From Lasiosphaeria ovina (taxonomy: Eukaryota; Ascomycota; Sordariomycetes; Sordariales; Lasiosphaeriaceae), in contig JAULSN010000006.1 in NCBI GenBank assembly GCA_033439765.1, forward strand, positions 1,302,001 through 1,366,000: DNA of 64,000 bases, written 5' to 3'. Both the position numbers and the translations under genes were made by a program. This document shows positions 35,164 to 46,204 of this stretch, piece after piece. The notes beneath the pieces were generated by a model. It ran no database searches, was not told the DNA's origin, and worked only from the letters and a program-made list of their open reading frames with translations. The first letter of the stretch is position 1, and the number at the start of each line of letters is the position of its first letter.

Positions 35164-35413
35164 CTACATCAACATGTTGGCCCCACGTCTATTTAACTTG
35201 CCCAACGCCGCCGATATGCCGCCATATACATGCCGCCAAACAAAAAGCCCCATATTCCCGTCTTCTTTTGTGATGATTATCATGCCCAGCGGCATACATC
35301 GCCGCCAGACGTCACCCTCCCCGCCTGCCCTACCATCGAAAAGGATGGGATGGGCATATGGACCGTATATATATCATCCCCTATACAAGGCAGGTTCTTT
35401 CGCACCTAGGTAG

Positions 35414-38400
35414 CTAATATATTCCCTGCGTCCTGTATTGAAAGGTATCATAACTGGGAGCTGTTAGTCTCTTCTCCACTCGCGCAAAACAACGGACACA
35501 GGGCATAAAAAACTCACAGTCGTGTATAGTAGCTGCCCAGTGACTTTGCGATGAGGTCCGTCTCCACAAATTGCTCGGCTTCGTCGGCGCTCAGGTGGAG
35601 CTGGAAGCGTTGCCGCAGTGCCGCAGTGACCTGGGCCACACCGGCGCCATAGCACGGCATCTTGGACTCGCGCCCCATCATGCTGACCAGATCAACGATA
35701 TTGTCCGCGGAGCGCCGAAGAGCTAGAAAAAAGTAGCGTCAGCCTCGCCCTTGATAAATGGCAGCACATAAACCGCTTACCCTGGAAAGCCTGCTTGCAG
35801 AGCTTCTTGAAATCGTCGTAGTCTGCCGATCCGACGCCGCCCAGAACTTCCACATACTCATATGTCAACTTGAACGGCGCGGCTTCAAAGCTGACCGAGC
35901 CTGGCGAGTTGGACAGCATGAAGCCAAAGTCGATGTGGATAATGTGCCCCTCGCTGTCGACGAGGACGTTGCCGTTGTGCCTGTCCTTAAGCTGCAGCAC
36001 ATACGAGATGACGCTGTAGGCGGCCAGCGACCTCTTGAACGCGTCCACGCCGGCCTTGTAGGGCTCTCCGTCGGGGGGCCCAAAGGCCTTGACGAAGTGG
36101 TCCTTGAGCGTCGCAATCCTGCGTCTCGGGTTCTGCCCAGACGCTGTCAGGGCCAGTGTCAGACTCCGCTTGATGGAGTGCAGCGACACGCCATTGGCAA
36201 TAGTCTCAATGAGGCCCGACGACTCGCCCGTCACCAGGATTCGCATGAGCTTGACCCACACGGGCACGTTTGCGTCGACCCAGATCTTGTGGCACACGTT
36301 GATCAGCTGGCAGGCGAACGCCTCCTGCCTCAGGTCTGCGCCCGTCTTCACGATGACGCTCACCAGATCCCAGTTCTTCATCCAGCCGTACGGCGACGTC
36401 TTGCGGATCCGCTCCTTCTTCGTCTCCCAGGCCTCTCCGAACACGGCCGCACTGGGATCGTCCCGGTCGCCTTTTCTCTGGAGCCCGCCCGTCATGATGT
36501 CGTTTTCCATCCTCGCGATGCCAGCATTTGGATTGAGACCAGGCTCTATGGCACCCTCCTCTTCCAGTTCTGGCCCGTTGGTCTCGCTAGTAGACGCCGT
36601 CTTTGCTATGATCATGTCAAACGTCGGCCCTTGTCCGTCGTCAAAGCTCTTCTCTTCCAAAGTCTGCATGCTGGCGATAATCTTGGCCCGAATAGCCGCC
36701 ACCTCCTGGCGAGGGCGCTTACCGCTCGTCGCGTCCAACTGGGCGAGCATCTGCGAGGCGGTCCGCATGTGTGTTGCTAGAGCCGAGAAATCCGGCTGGT
36801 CGACAGAACTATTGCGTGGATTTGTTAGGGTTACCTTTCGAAAGGGAGGACTCGAGGAGCCCGTGGAAGCTCCAGAACTCCGGGGTGTCGCCAAGTCGGA
36901 AATAGTCGACACTGTCGTAGGGGCGCTCGAAAGGCGCACGGCTTGGCCCACCTGCGTCGATTTTGTGCCAGAGGTCTCGTCGAAGGGTTTTATCATGGGA
37001 GAGCTGCCCAGATCCCCAGACACGGGTTCAAAGACGCTATCAACGGGAGGTTCGGCGGTCCTGACAATAGTTGGTATCCTTGGAGCCTCGGACAGGTCGA
37101 ATATTCGTTTCCGCGAGGTTCCCTGCTCGGCTAGCAGAGTGGTGAGGAGACTCTGGTTGTCTTGGGATTCTGGGTCGAAGGTAAAGTCATCTCGCAGAAT
37201 TTCGACCATGAGAAGATATGGCACCTTCTCGGCGCTGTTGAGGACCGTGGCTTCTGCGGGGTTGAGCCGCACTATACGGTGGTGGCGACTCCGAGATGGA
37301 GACCCATCGACCAGGGATGGGGGGCAGATGATTGGGATATCGACCTCTGCCGGCAGGTCCTGACCGATGAGTGCTAGCTCGGCGCGGAGAGCGCTCAGAC
37401 GAGCCGCCTTAGGCACTACAACCAGTCGGTTGGATATGTCTTCCAGTGCTTGCAAGAGCGCAGTCTGGCTGCGGAAATAGTTCTGTCTCAAGAGGCGCGT
37501 CTTTTGCTTATAGCCCAACTCGGCCTGGCTCAACAGTGTTTTGACATTGTGCGAATGCCTCCTTGACAGGTTCTCTGTCGGGCGAATACCCGCCGAGACA
37601 GGCGTCACCGGTCTCGTAACAAGGTTCGGAGATCTGGGGTCCGGCAATGGCAGCGACGCCGAACTAAGGCGTGCCTCCAAAGCTAGGTTATCACGGTCAC
37701 GATGGGTGGGCCGCTTTGGCTCGTTGGCCACCCGAGGGGTGGAAACCGTAGACGTGACCGCAGACGTTGCCCCTGAACCTGGTGTTCGAGGGGGTTTGGC
37801 TGGTGATTTCGGCGGGGCAGCACCAGGCTGGGCCTTGAGATCCGAGGCCGAGGCGCTCGCGACCCGGGTGTCTTTTACACGCCTCGGGCGCGCACTCCCA
37901 CTCCCAGCATTGAACGTCTGTGACCGGCTAGGCAAGTTCTTAACTTGGGTTGGAGCTGGGTCGGGGGTGGGATCGACGGCAGGGCTCGGCTTTCTGGCCT
38001 GGGCAACGGCAAGAGGCCCGGCCCACTGGGGAAGGAAGGGGCAAGCGATGCTAGCGAGGACGAAGCTTCCCAGGACACTGACGGGCAAGACATTTTCGGT
38101 AATTTTGTCGTGGCGGGGGCTGTCGGAGAGGCCAAAGACGACATGCTGGACCTTGTTGTAAACTCGGCGACACGTCTTGAAAGCGTGCGCCTGGGGATTC
38201 GAGGAGAGGTCGTGCAAGTATGTTTGGAACAACCAGAAGGTCTGCTAGAAGCGTCAGTAGATATTCCTCTCGCTCGGGCGACAAGCGCCAGACACAAGAG
38301 TCGGTGAAGGTCGGGAGGGAGGAGAGGCGGACCAGAAGGGCAGCCGTGACCGACTCTTCGCACAGGTCGAGGAGGAACTCCTCCAGAGCCATGGACTCAT

Positions 38401-38691
38401 TGTCGACGCTGATGACGAGGTGGCATAGCTGGGGAAGGAAGAACTCGATGTCCTGGTAGGGGAACTGGCGGAGCTTGTTGCACAGGACGAAGTGGATTCC
38501 TATGTGGTCGGCATAACGACTTTGGGGGGGAGTTAGTCGCTGTAGTCAAGCGGCCAATCTGTGTAGTTGGTCGCTTCTGCAAGCTGGGGGGATGGACGAG
38601 GGAGGACTCACGAGAGGTACGTCACGGAGAGGAAAGGGCTCTGGTTGAAGACATCGCTCTCGAGGAACCGCCTCAATAAGTCCCAAGACAT
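35414..38691 (-). CDS. pik1: Phosphatidylinositol 4-kinase Pik1 (type III beta)
   Basis: Minus-strand exons 38691-38612, 38519-38333, 38241-35781, 35722-35518 and 35453-35414 give 990 aa. Pik1 makes PI4P at the Golgi (and in the nucleus of yeast) for secretion. The N-terminal lipid-kinase-unique helical region is present (SWDLLRRFLESDVFNQSPF, then DLCEESVTAALLTFWLFQTY). A long Ser/Pro-rich linker follows. The kinase domain has the family segment KTGADLRQEAFACQLINVC, the catalytic loop LKDRHNGNVLVD and the metal-binding HIDFGFMLSNSPG. The last short exon restores the conserved tail YDTFQYRTQGIY, which supports the 64 nt final intron. The intron at 38332-38242 has a weak GTCCGC donor but is required to join AALL to TFWLFQ. 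Confidence 0.93.
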
Positions 38692-40646
38692 TGGTTACGG
38701 CGCCGGCGCGGGGGTCGGGGTCGGGGCGGCAGGGCGGCTTGGCTCGGGGCAGGAGGACGAGATGGACCGGTGGGGAGACAGCATGCTCATCGAACAGCCG
38801 TGGCGTCCGTCGAGATTGTCGAGATTGCAGACTCTGGAAGCAGGATAGTTGCCGAGCAGGGCTGCAGCATGGCTGGACCAGACCCGACGTTTAGCATCCA
38901 GCGGCGTCAACCAGCACCAGTACCAGCACCCAGCACCACCTCAGGAGCTCAGTACCCAGCCCTACAGCCTGGAAACCAGTGGAATTTGTGACCTGCAACC
39001 TTGCAATCCCTTCGGCTCCTTGCCTGCACTCGCCTGGCGCTGCACGGCACTGCACGGCACTGCACTGCACTCGGACTGTATGTACTGCACGCAGCGTTGT
39101 TGGCGTCGATCGTCGTCTTGTATCGTGTCGCGTCGTGTCGTGTAGTGTAGTGCCGTAATAATTAGTCGTTGGCGGTTTTTTTTTTTTTGTCGCGCCTCGA
39201 GGCACCTCGGTTCTTAGGCTCACTTGTTTCCCGTTCCACGTTTTCCGACGTTCGGTCGTCGGTCGGCTGGTAGGTCCGGGTCGAAGCTTTCTTTTTGCCA
39301 GCAAGAGGACAGACAGCCGAGCCAAAATGGAGGATGGTTTCCAAGCCGTGCCGTGGCGTGGCTTCTCTCCCAGTTCCAGGGGCTCATTACCAGTGGCTGC
39401 CCACTAATACAGCGCCCCACCTGCCGATGCTCCGGCTCGGCATTCTCCTCCGCAAGTTTTCTTCGACGGTCCCCCCCCGCCAGGCCTGGCTCCAATCCCA
39501 ATCCTTTCTTGCCCCTCCCTCCATGCCTCTGCAAATGCGTCTCCGTGTCCAAACACACAGGGCATTGATCAACGACTCGAGACAGGTCATTCCTAGGGGC
39601 GGCTTCTACGCCAGTACTGCTTACCTGGCTTATACATATTATGTAGGACAATTAGGATCAACTCTGGACGCCTAATATAGCTTGCCTCTCGTTTTAGTTT
39701 CAAGATGCCTGGAAACTTGTATGTACCTTAGATACCTAGGAACTGAAATTATGTCTTTGGTGACGTCGGGACTACGGAGACTGCTGCAAGCTACACCAGT
39801 CTCGTTGCATTGTTGGCCGTCGATTCGTCAATTCAATCCAATTCAATCGAATCAAGTCCAATCATGTTTCGCTGATGACCAGTCACAATTGGCAGCATCC
39901 CGACTCGTAACTCGAGCGCTGATTCACTTGCGCGGCGGTGGTAGGGATTTCCCTCTTTCACCTTAGTCATGCCTCTACGGAAAGTACTAATTAGGTAGAC
40001 TTTTCAACCCCTTGAACTAAGCTAATAAGGCAAGTTGTTGACACTGGACGTGATTGAGTATCTGCAGTCAACCCCTATATGATTAAGGCCTTTGCCAGGC
40101 ATTCCAAGTGGTGAGGTAGGCCTCCAGAGTTTTGTATTAGGGTATGCCGCCTCCCCTTGAGAAAAACTTGAAGTCTGCTGATAAACATTCAGGGATTGCA
40201 TTGAACGGAGATAAAACCCCGAGTTACCTGGTGTCTTTGTATTCAAACTGCGAGTACTCGGTAGAACAATGTATGTACAAGACACACAATACTCGTGCAT
40301 GCGCAGTCGCTTTCCTGGTCCGGTATTTCCCACCCGGTGGACTCATTTGGACTCGGACCTCGCCCGGAAAGGCACGGAAATTCCTCTTGACGGTTCCCTG
40401 GTTCGAAACCCGGGAGCGACACAATGAACGTAAGTAGGTAAGGTGGGAAGGCAGGTAGGCAGGTAGGCAGGTATTTGTCAGCGCATACGACGCATTGCAT
40501 TCAATACGACACCTCTTCTCGTTTATACGTACTCGCTCGATATCCTGGCTCGGCCTTGGATGCTTCCATAAGTGGTGACTACCTAGTTATGGCTCGGTTT
40601 GCTAGAGTCGATCCGTATCAAAAAGACAGGGCCCGAGAATGCCTTC
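38692..40646. other. Intergenic region upstream of Pik1
   Basis: The first few hundred bases should be the Pik1 promoter. It contains CTGCACGG-type and GTCGTGT-type short repeats (39040-39150), a T-tract (39177-39189) and a GGCAGGTA repeat (40448-40473). A pol III B-box-like string at about 40391 is not part of a foldable tRNA. No gene is supported. Confidence 0.45.
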
Positions 40647-41324
40647 TTATAACTCGTCCTGCGCCTCCAGTGACTCGAAAAACATGTCGTCGTCGTCGTC
40701 GTCGTCGTCGTTGTCATCATCATCGTTAACTTCATAACCGTCAGAGAAGGCTGGTGAGCGAGGAACTCCGTCACCCATCTCTAGCATCTCTGGCCCTGCG
40801 CACTTTTTCTCCTCCGCCGCCGCAAGGAGCTCGCTTCTCTCCCGACTCTGCAGCTGCGTACCAAAGTGATCAGGCAGAACCGCCGCCACGTCGACATGCC
40901 GCCCGGACAGCAGCATCTGGCTCAACAGCAGTGCAAACAGCCCGCCCTCTGACGATCTCGGCCGGGCGCCGTATTCCGCCAGACAAGCCACCTGGGTCGC
41001 ATCGCCCGCACCGGCTGCGTGTTCGAGCGGCATCGGCTGGGGCCCGTGCTGCGAGTTCGCGTCGGCGTCGCCCATGAGCACGGGCTCCATCTACCGCATA
41101 CCGCTCTCGATGCGCATGGTGTACACGAGCGCGCTGACTTGCCAGGCGTTCTGGTCGTCGGGCCGCGCGCCGGCGGCAAGAAGCGTCTCGATGTAGGACG
41201 AGTTCGCCGCCCGCGACACAAACATCAGCGGCGTGGAGCCGTTGAACGAGGGCACGCACGTTCCGGTCGGTGCCTTGTCCGAGGAGAAACCTCCACGTAT
41301 CAATCCTGTTTCTGTCGATGGCAT
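40647..41324 (-). pseudogene. Ankyrin-repeat protein ORF interrupted by an in-frame TAG
   Basis: Two minus-strand ORFs in the same frame abut at a TAG (41093-41091). The upstream part has STPLMFVSRAANSSYIETLL followed by AAGARPDDQNAWQVSALVYT, and the downstream part continues VLMGDADANSQHG, then PLEHAAGAGDATQVACLAEY and GARP. These are successive ankyrin repeats, so the stop falls inside the repeat array. The downstream end is acidic, with an Asp run (GAC/GAT codons, 40676-40720). Neither half has a clear complete start; exons upstream of 41324 were not resolved. The neighbouring monooxygenase is also broken. A premature stop (pseudogene) is the simplest reading; stop recoding by RNA editing is discussed in the findings. 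Confidence 0.6.
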
Positions 41325-41560
41325 ACTGCCGCTTCCCCCTGGCGAGTAAGCATTGACGACAGTGTAATGTCTGGAGAACGGACAGGGAATTTAGAGAGAT
41401 CATACCGTCACTAGAGAAGCTCCCGTGGCTACGTCAACGTCATGGGCCGAAGCAAGCCCCTGGTAAAATAGAGGTCTTTTGCGCGACACTTGTGAAGAAT
41501 AAGGAAACCAATCAGTCAGAGGAAAGCCATTGGTAGGCATTCTAAGTGGTGGTATCGGGA

Positions 41561-42936
41561 TCAGAGATATTCTCCCGATATCGCCGCGCTTCGTTTCCAC
41601 TGCTCAAAGTCGAAGCCCAGCTCCTCAAGCGTCTTGATATGATGGCGGGGCCTCTCCCTTGGCCGTGAACGCGGCTTTGATCTGGCCTAGCCGCTCTCTA
41701 ATCCACATCTCTATTTCTCCCCATCGCGGCGGCAGCATTCCTAGCCCGCCGTTGCCTAGGGCCTGCCACTTCGTGGCTTGCAGTGACCAGCCGTGGAGGT
41801 CGTTCATGGCGGAAACGTTAAAAGCTGCCGCCTCGAGCGGCGTTGCCTTGCGACTGCCGTACTTCAGGAGGAACGCCTCATCCCATCCTCTCATAAGGGC
41901 TTCGCTGGGAAGAGACAGCCTATTGAACCATGGGCGGGCAATGGCGGCACCTTGGCTCTCGGACGATGCGAACGGTACTGATTTCATCGGCATGGCCACA
42001 AAAGCCAGCGTCGGCTGCCCTATGTAGAATATTTTTTGGTAGAGGTTTCGAGTGCATAATCCGTCGTAGAGCGAGGGGATCTGAGGCAGGAACGGGAACC
42101 GACAGAGATGTCCGGTACAAAAGATTATGTGGCCAACGTCCTGCTCGACATGTCCATTTGCAAAGCGCACTTTGCGACCTTGTGGCACTAGCTCGACAAT
42201 TGAGGGTAGCATGAGTCGAGTAGCAGAATCGTCAGAACCTGGTGTATGGCTTCTCTTTGAGACGATGACGGGCTGTTTACAGACGCCTTCGAAATGGGTG
42301 GCTATCTCGCTTCCGGATGCGCCAGTTCCAACGACAATGGTTTTCTTGCCCTTGAACATAGCGGCGTTCCTGTAAGTCAGCGAATGCAGCACGCTGTCGG
42401 GGTGCTGTTGGGTCCAAGCGGCCAAGCCGTCAATTTCGGGCATCGACGGCACCTCAAAGTGGCCATTTGCGGCCACGACGGCGTCGTAGACTTGGGTTGT
42501 AGTCTGGGACGATGCGGACTCGGAGCTCAAGTCCTTGGTCGTGAGCTGCCACTTCGAACTCTCCGTTGGCGATAGATCAACCACTTGGGTTTTAACGACT
42601 TGGCTATGTTGGACTCCAGCTCGTCATAAACCGGCGTGACGAACTCTTGTTCGTACTTACTGCTACGGTCTGGACTGCTCGGGTGAAGAGAGCCGGGCAG
42701 AGCGGTGTAAGTTCCACATGCCGCCCACGGTAGCCCTCTGCTCGAAAATAGTGACGCTCCAGAATGCCTGCTCGGCGACAAGATACCTTTGGCATTAGTC
42801 AATATCACATCAGGTCCATGTGACCAGGTAATGGGGACGGATTCAATTATTTCGCTGCGGCGATCCCCGCCGAGCCAGCGCCAATGACAGCAATATTTTC
42901 CACATTGTGTCCTTTCTGGGAGGCCGTTGCTTTCAT
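41561..42936 (-). pseudogene. Flavin-containing monooxygenase, degraded
   Basis: The sequence from the ATG at 42936-42934 encodes the FAD Rossmann motif VIGAGSAGIAAAK, later the NADPH site IVVGTGASGSEIATHFEG and the TG motif VGHIIFCTGH, so it derives from an FMO-family oxygenase. It cannot be read through. The expected first intron (42850-42787) has AT in place of the GT donor. A one-base shift occurs near 42710, between MWN and the following TALPGSLHPSSPDRSSKYEQ. About 50 residues appear to be missing at about 42590, where NIAKSL jumps to TQVVDLSPTESSKW in another frame. A further shift near 41650 separates the ORF end from the expected tail TLEELGFDFEQWKRS. The longest surviving ORF is 41625-42584. 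Function is presumed lost. Confidence 0.75.
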
Positions 42937-43683
42937 GGTGAGATGACGGGCTTGCCGGGTTCGAAACTGGACTGCTTGGCCAATTACCAGAGTCGACTTG
43001 GAGCATCAAACCATCATTAAGTTGCCGCCTCGCTCAGAGGAAACCGTTCAGGGCGAATCGCAAGGCAACAAGGCCATTTACGTCTCGGAGTATCCCGCAC
43101 GAAGAACACGAAACAAACAAGAAACCCTCCATCTCTTCTTCAATCGATCCGAAATCGGGAGACGACTGCAAGCTGAGATTGAGATTGGGATTGGGATTGG
43201 TTCACAGGACGCTGACTAAGCCGACGGAGGTTGAGTCGACGAGGCTGATTTGTCTTCCACCTTTGACGAGGGAGCGCAGCTTGAAGTTTGGTTTGATATG
43301 GCGGGAAATTCACCTCAGTTGGGATGCTGGCATATATTCCCGCTGCAGGCCCGATTGTATAAACGGCTTCGAGACAAGTGGATCTCGAATTCCACCCCAC
43401 GACGGCAACTATCCGATGAGCGGGACAGGCCAATCAAGGTTGGCAAGGACCTTGAACCTTATATGCATGCTGAAGGGAGGGAGACATGGCAGGCAGACAC
43501 AATCCGTGATTAAAGTTCTGAGTCAATTATCCAACAGATTTTAGTAGGGTTACCACGTGGGTTACCTTATTTCCTAAGAACCCCCAAGGAAATACAACCA
43601 AAATTAAAGGTAAGGTGCCTTCTACCTTAGGTTACCGAGCGCAATGATAGATACAGTTACAGCTCAATTCAATCGTCCCATAA
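42937..43683. other. Intergenic region between FMO pseudogene and permease
   Basis: Contains a short GATTGG repeat (43178-43200) and small ORFs with no family resemblance. I see no gene. Confidence 0.4.
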
Positions 43684-46010
43684 TCACCACACAGATGGCC
43701 GTCGTTGCCGCTTTCTCCTCTTCTTCGGTCTCACGCGCTGCAAACACACGGCTGTTAGTCCACGAACCAGAGAAACAAGCACGACAAAGCAGAGTCACTG
43801 GCGACATACCTTGTACTTGACGCGCTCGCTGCCGTCGGGCATTTGCACGATCTCGTGCTGGATGTGGAAGCCAAAGGCCGGGAGCATCTTGGCCCAGACC
43901 AGCCAGTAGCCTATGCCGATGACGAGCAGACTGGTGCCCAGCGTAGGCACGACAAAGAACTTGACCGCTCCCGACAGATTGTTGGGGATGAAGGGCGCCG
44001 CCAGCACATACAGCAGCGAAACAATCCACAACAGCACCAACATGGGCGAGATGTGGACCTTTGTCCGCTGCTCTGCCCACCGCTCAGACGGCGTAAAGTT
44101 GAGATAGACGAGTCCGACGCCCAGGAACACTACAGCGAGACAGAGAGTCAGCAATGCAACCAAAACAAGCAAGCACACAACCAGAGACACGTCCAGAGCG
44201 AGGCAACCAACCTTTAATCCAATTGCCACTGTAGACAAACACGTTGGTGACAAAGGAGTAGACGTCGGGCGTCTGCGATCCCAGGATAAGCGCCGTCGTG
44301 AAGATCCAGTGCAGTAAGATGGCGCCAGAAGGAGCATGCATCGGCCAGTCGCTGGCCCAGAACCGCGAGAAGGGCAGGATGCCTTCCTTGGCGAGCTCCT
44401 GCTTCACCCGCGGCATGGCAAAGGACTGGGCAAACACGTTGCCTAGCGCCGACAGAGAGATGAACACGGGCAAGGCCCGCGTCGCAAACGCATTGTCTCC
44501 CCATACGTTCTGAAAGAACTGGGCAGCGACGACGGTCCCCGACCCGGCCAACTGGCTCTTGGGCATGGCGGCAAAATAGGCAATGTTGGCCAACAGATAG
44601 AGGACCGTTACCGTCGACACGGCAATAGGCGCGGCCCTTCTCAACGTCTTGGGCGCATTTCGCACCTCTGTCAGGACGTAATTGGCGTTTTCCCACCCGC
44701 TGTATGTGTACAGCACTTGGAGGAGAGCGAGAGCGGACCCGGCGGCTGTTCCTGCCGTGTCCTCCGTTGTGGGACCATTAATACTCGGCCCGCGGAAGCC
44801 ATTTGAGAAGTTTCCAGGGCTTGGTACTACCATCCGCCCTCCCAGGGCCGCAAAACCGGTGAACACCACGAGGGAAAGAAGGACAAGCTTGAAGGCCCCG
44901 AGGCCATTGCTAAGCCATATCCCCAATCGCGGAGTGAAGGCGTGGATCAAGCAGACACCTAAACGCCGTTAGCGTGGGCTCCACATCTAGTCCTTCGACG
45001 GGAAATTCTCAACTCACCGGTAATAGCTGCAACTGCAATTCCTCGATTCAGCCAGGAGCCGTCTCTGGAGTCTCGTTCGGGGGTGACAGCCCTCAACAGA
45101 TAGCTGCTGAAGCTAATAGAGCCACCACTGGAGATGGCGAAGAGGACGAATTGCACTGATTGGGTGTAAGCAACCTGCTACCGTGGGATAACTTGACAAG
45201 GGAACTGACCAGCAAAAATGCATGTCGCCAGATACCGTGGCCTTCGGAATACTCGCTCTAACTGAACACGGGAGTGAGTCACCAAAGCAGATACGGGTAA
45301 CATCAAGCCGAGTGACGATTGCAGCTTACATAGACTTTCTCGCCTCCGGACCGGGGTAGCGCAGTTCCATATTCAAGATATACGAAAAGTCTTCATGGCA
45401 TGTCAGCGCACAGCACAAGATTGGGATTGGTGGACCCGGGGTTCGCATTCATACCCGCTACAGAAAGGAGTCAGCGGAGCCGTTCAAAAGACCAAAGAGA
45501 GAAATACGACCAAGACTCACCAAAATGTCATGAAGCCTCCGATGACCCAAAATATCAGAGTCAGGCCGACGCTGTCTGTGTAGTGGATAATTGAGGACGG
45601 CGTCGAGTAAATTCCCGCACCGACAACACGGTTGATGATTAGGAAGGCTGTTGACCATGTTCCAAGCTTCCTGTCTTTGGTTACAGAGTCAATACCAGAT
45701 ATCAAACACTGATATCATCAGGTAAGGATGTGGGCGACACACGCTTCCCAGGTCACGCGGCAGAAAGAGTTCACGTTCACTCAGGGAATTGTCGGCGGTC
45801 AGACCAAGACGAAAAAAGGACTAAGAGAAACAACTAACCTTCGGGATAGACGAAGTCGTGGTAGTCCTCCAGAGAGGACTCGTCGCCGTTACCATTTGTC
45901 TGGAACCCGCTGCTGTAACCAGTGTGGTACGTGTTGTTCTCATCGCCGGGGATAGCGGCCTCGGGATCCTTGGCGGCCACGGGCTGCTCGAAGATCTCGG
46001 GCTCTTGCAT
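43684..46010 (-). CDS. Amino acid permease, methionine-permease (MUP1/LAT) type
   Basis: Nine minus-strand exons: 46010-45839, 45674-45521, 45457-45455, 45390-45330, 45261-45210, 45155-45018, 44958-44212, 44129-43810 and 43737-43684, giving 566 aa. All junctions are GT-AG and in phase. APC-superfamily transporter of the plasma membrane; the nearest type is the yeast high-affinity methionine permease. The acidic, Ser-poor N-terminus (about 58 aa) is followed by TM1 with IINRVVGAGIYSTPSSII, the conserved VYLEYGTALPRSGGEKVYLE loop, SGWENANYVLTEVRNAPKTL in mid-protein and a basic C-terminal tail (RPKKRRKRQRRPSVW). About twelve hydrophobic segments are visible. The third exon is only CGG (3 nt); without it the CGLFVYLEYG segment cannot be formed. 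Exon 2 start is the least certain junction. Confidence 0.85.
45455..45457 (-). other. Predicted 3 nt microexon (CGG) in the permease gene
   Basis: Upstream intron 45520-45458 starts GTGAGT and ends with a CTGAC branch site, pyrimidines and TAG. Downstream intron 45454-45391 starts GTATGA and ends with CTGAC and AAG. The codons TG|CGG|A give Cys-Gly, completing a family-conserved segment. Confidence 0.65.
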
Positions 46011-46173
46011 TGCGGAAAACTCGATCGACTGTTTCGCGCAAGGGAACAACCCCCCCTTCCTCTTGAAAGAGCTTCGGTCAACGAAAGTTTTGCGCCGACG
46101 ACACGCTGGAGAGAAGCATGGCAAGGGGGAGAAGGGAGTGAAGGAAGCAGAGGTCGTGGTTTGCGCGTTTCCC

Positions 46174-46204
46174 GGGGTAGGGTAGGGGTAGGGTAGGGGT
46201 AGGT
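46174..46204 (+). repeat. Telomere-like G-rich repeat (GGGTA/GGGGTA)n
   Basis: About five units alternating gggta and ggggta. It resembles, but is not identical to, the TTAGGG telomere repeat, and could form a G-quadruplex. It lies 165-195 bp upstream of the permease ATG. Confidence 0.8.

Larger units (their letters stand above)
32447..35413. other. Long convergent intergenic region
   Basis: About 3 kb between the 3' ends of the 30.56 kb gene and Pik1. It holds a 20 nt G-run (32503-32522), (AAC)n at 32866-32895 and 35131-35163, (CGACA)n near 33428-33455, a CCAG repeat near 34350-34370 and A- or T-rich stretches. No ORF here shows splice or family support. Unannotated long 3' UTRs or non-coding RNA are possible. 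Confidence 0.45.

Noticed and set aside
36089..37363. 424-codon ORF antisense to Pik1 (and another at 35758-36780)
   Set aside because: These are frame shadows of the GC-rich Pik1 coding sequence; the sense frame has unmistakable kinase motifs.
40305..40423. tRNA-like segment with a B-box (ggttcgaaacc) and complementary gtcgct/agcgac ends
   Set aside because: The D-loop and anticodon arm do not fold and the T-stem has a mismatch. It may be a tRNA-derived relic, but not a gene I can support.
45676..45838. Permease exon 2 beginning at GTATTGACTC (Ile-Asp-Ser-Val)
   Set aside because: There is no AG in the right phase before it. Starting after CAAAG gives the phase-correct junction E-D-R-K-L-G, which fits the family better.
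46174..46204. True telomere or chromosome end
   Set aside because: Units are GGGTA/GGGGTA rather than uniform TTAGGG, the tract is about 30 bp, and ordinary genes lie on both sides.
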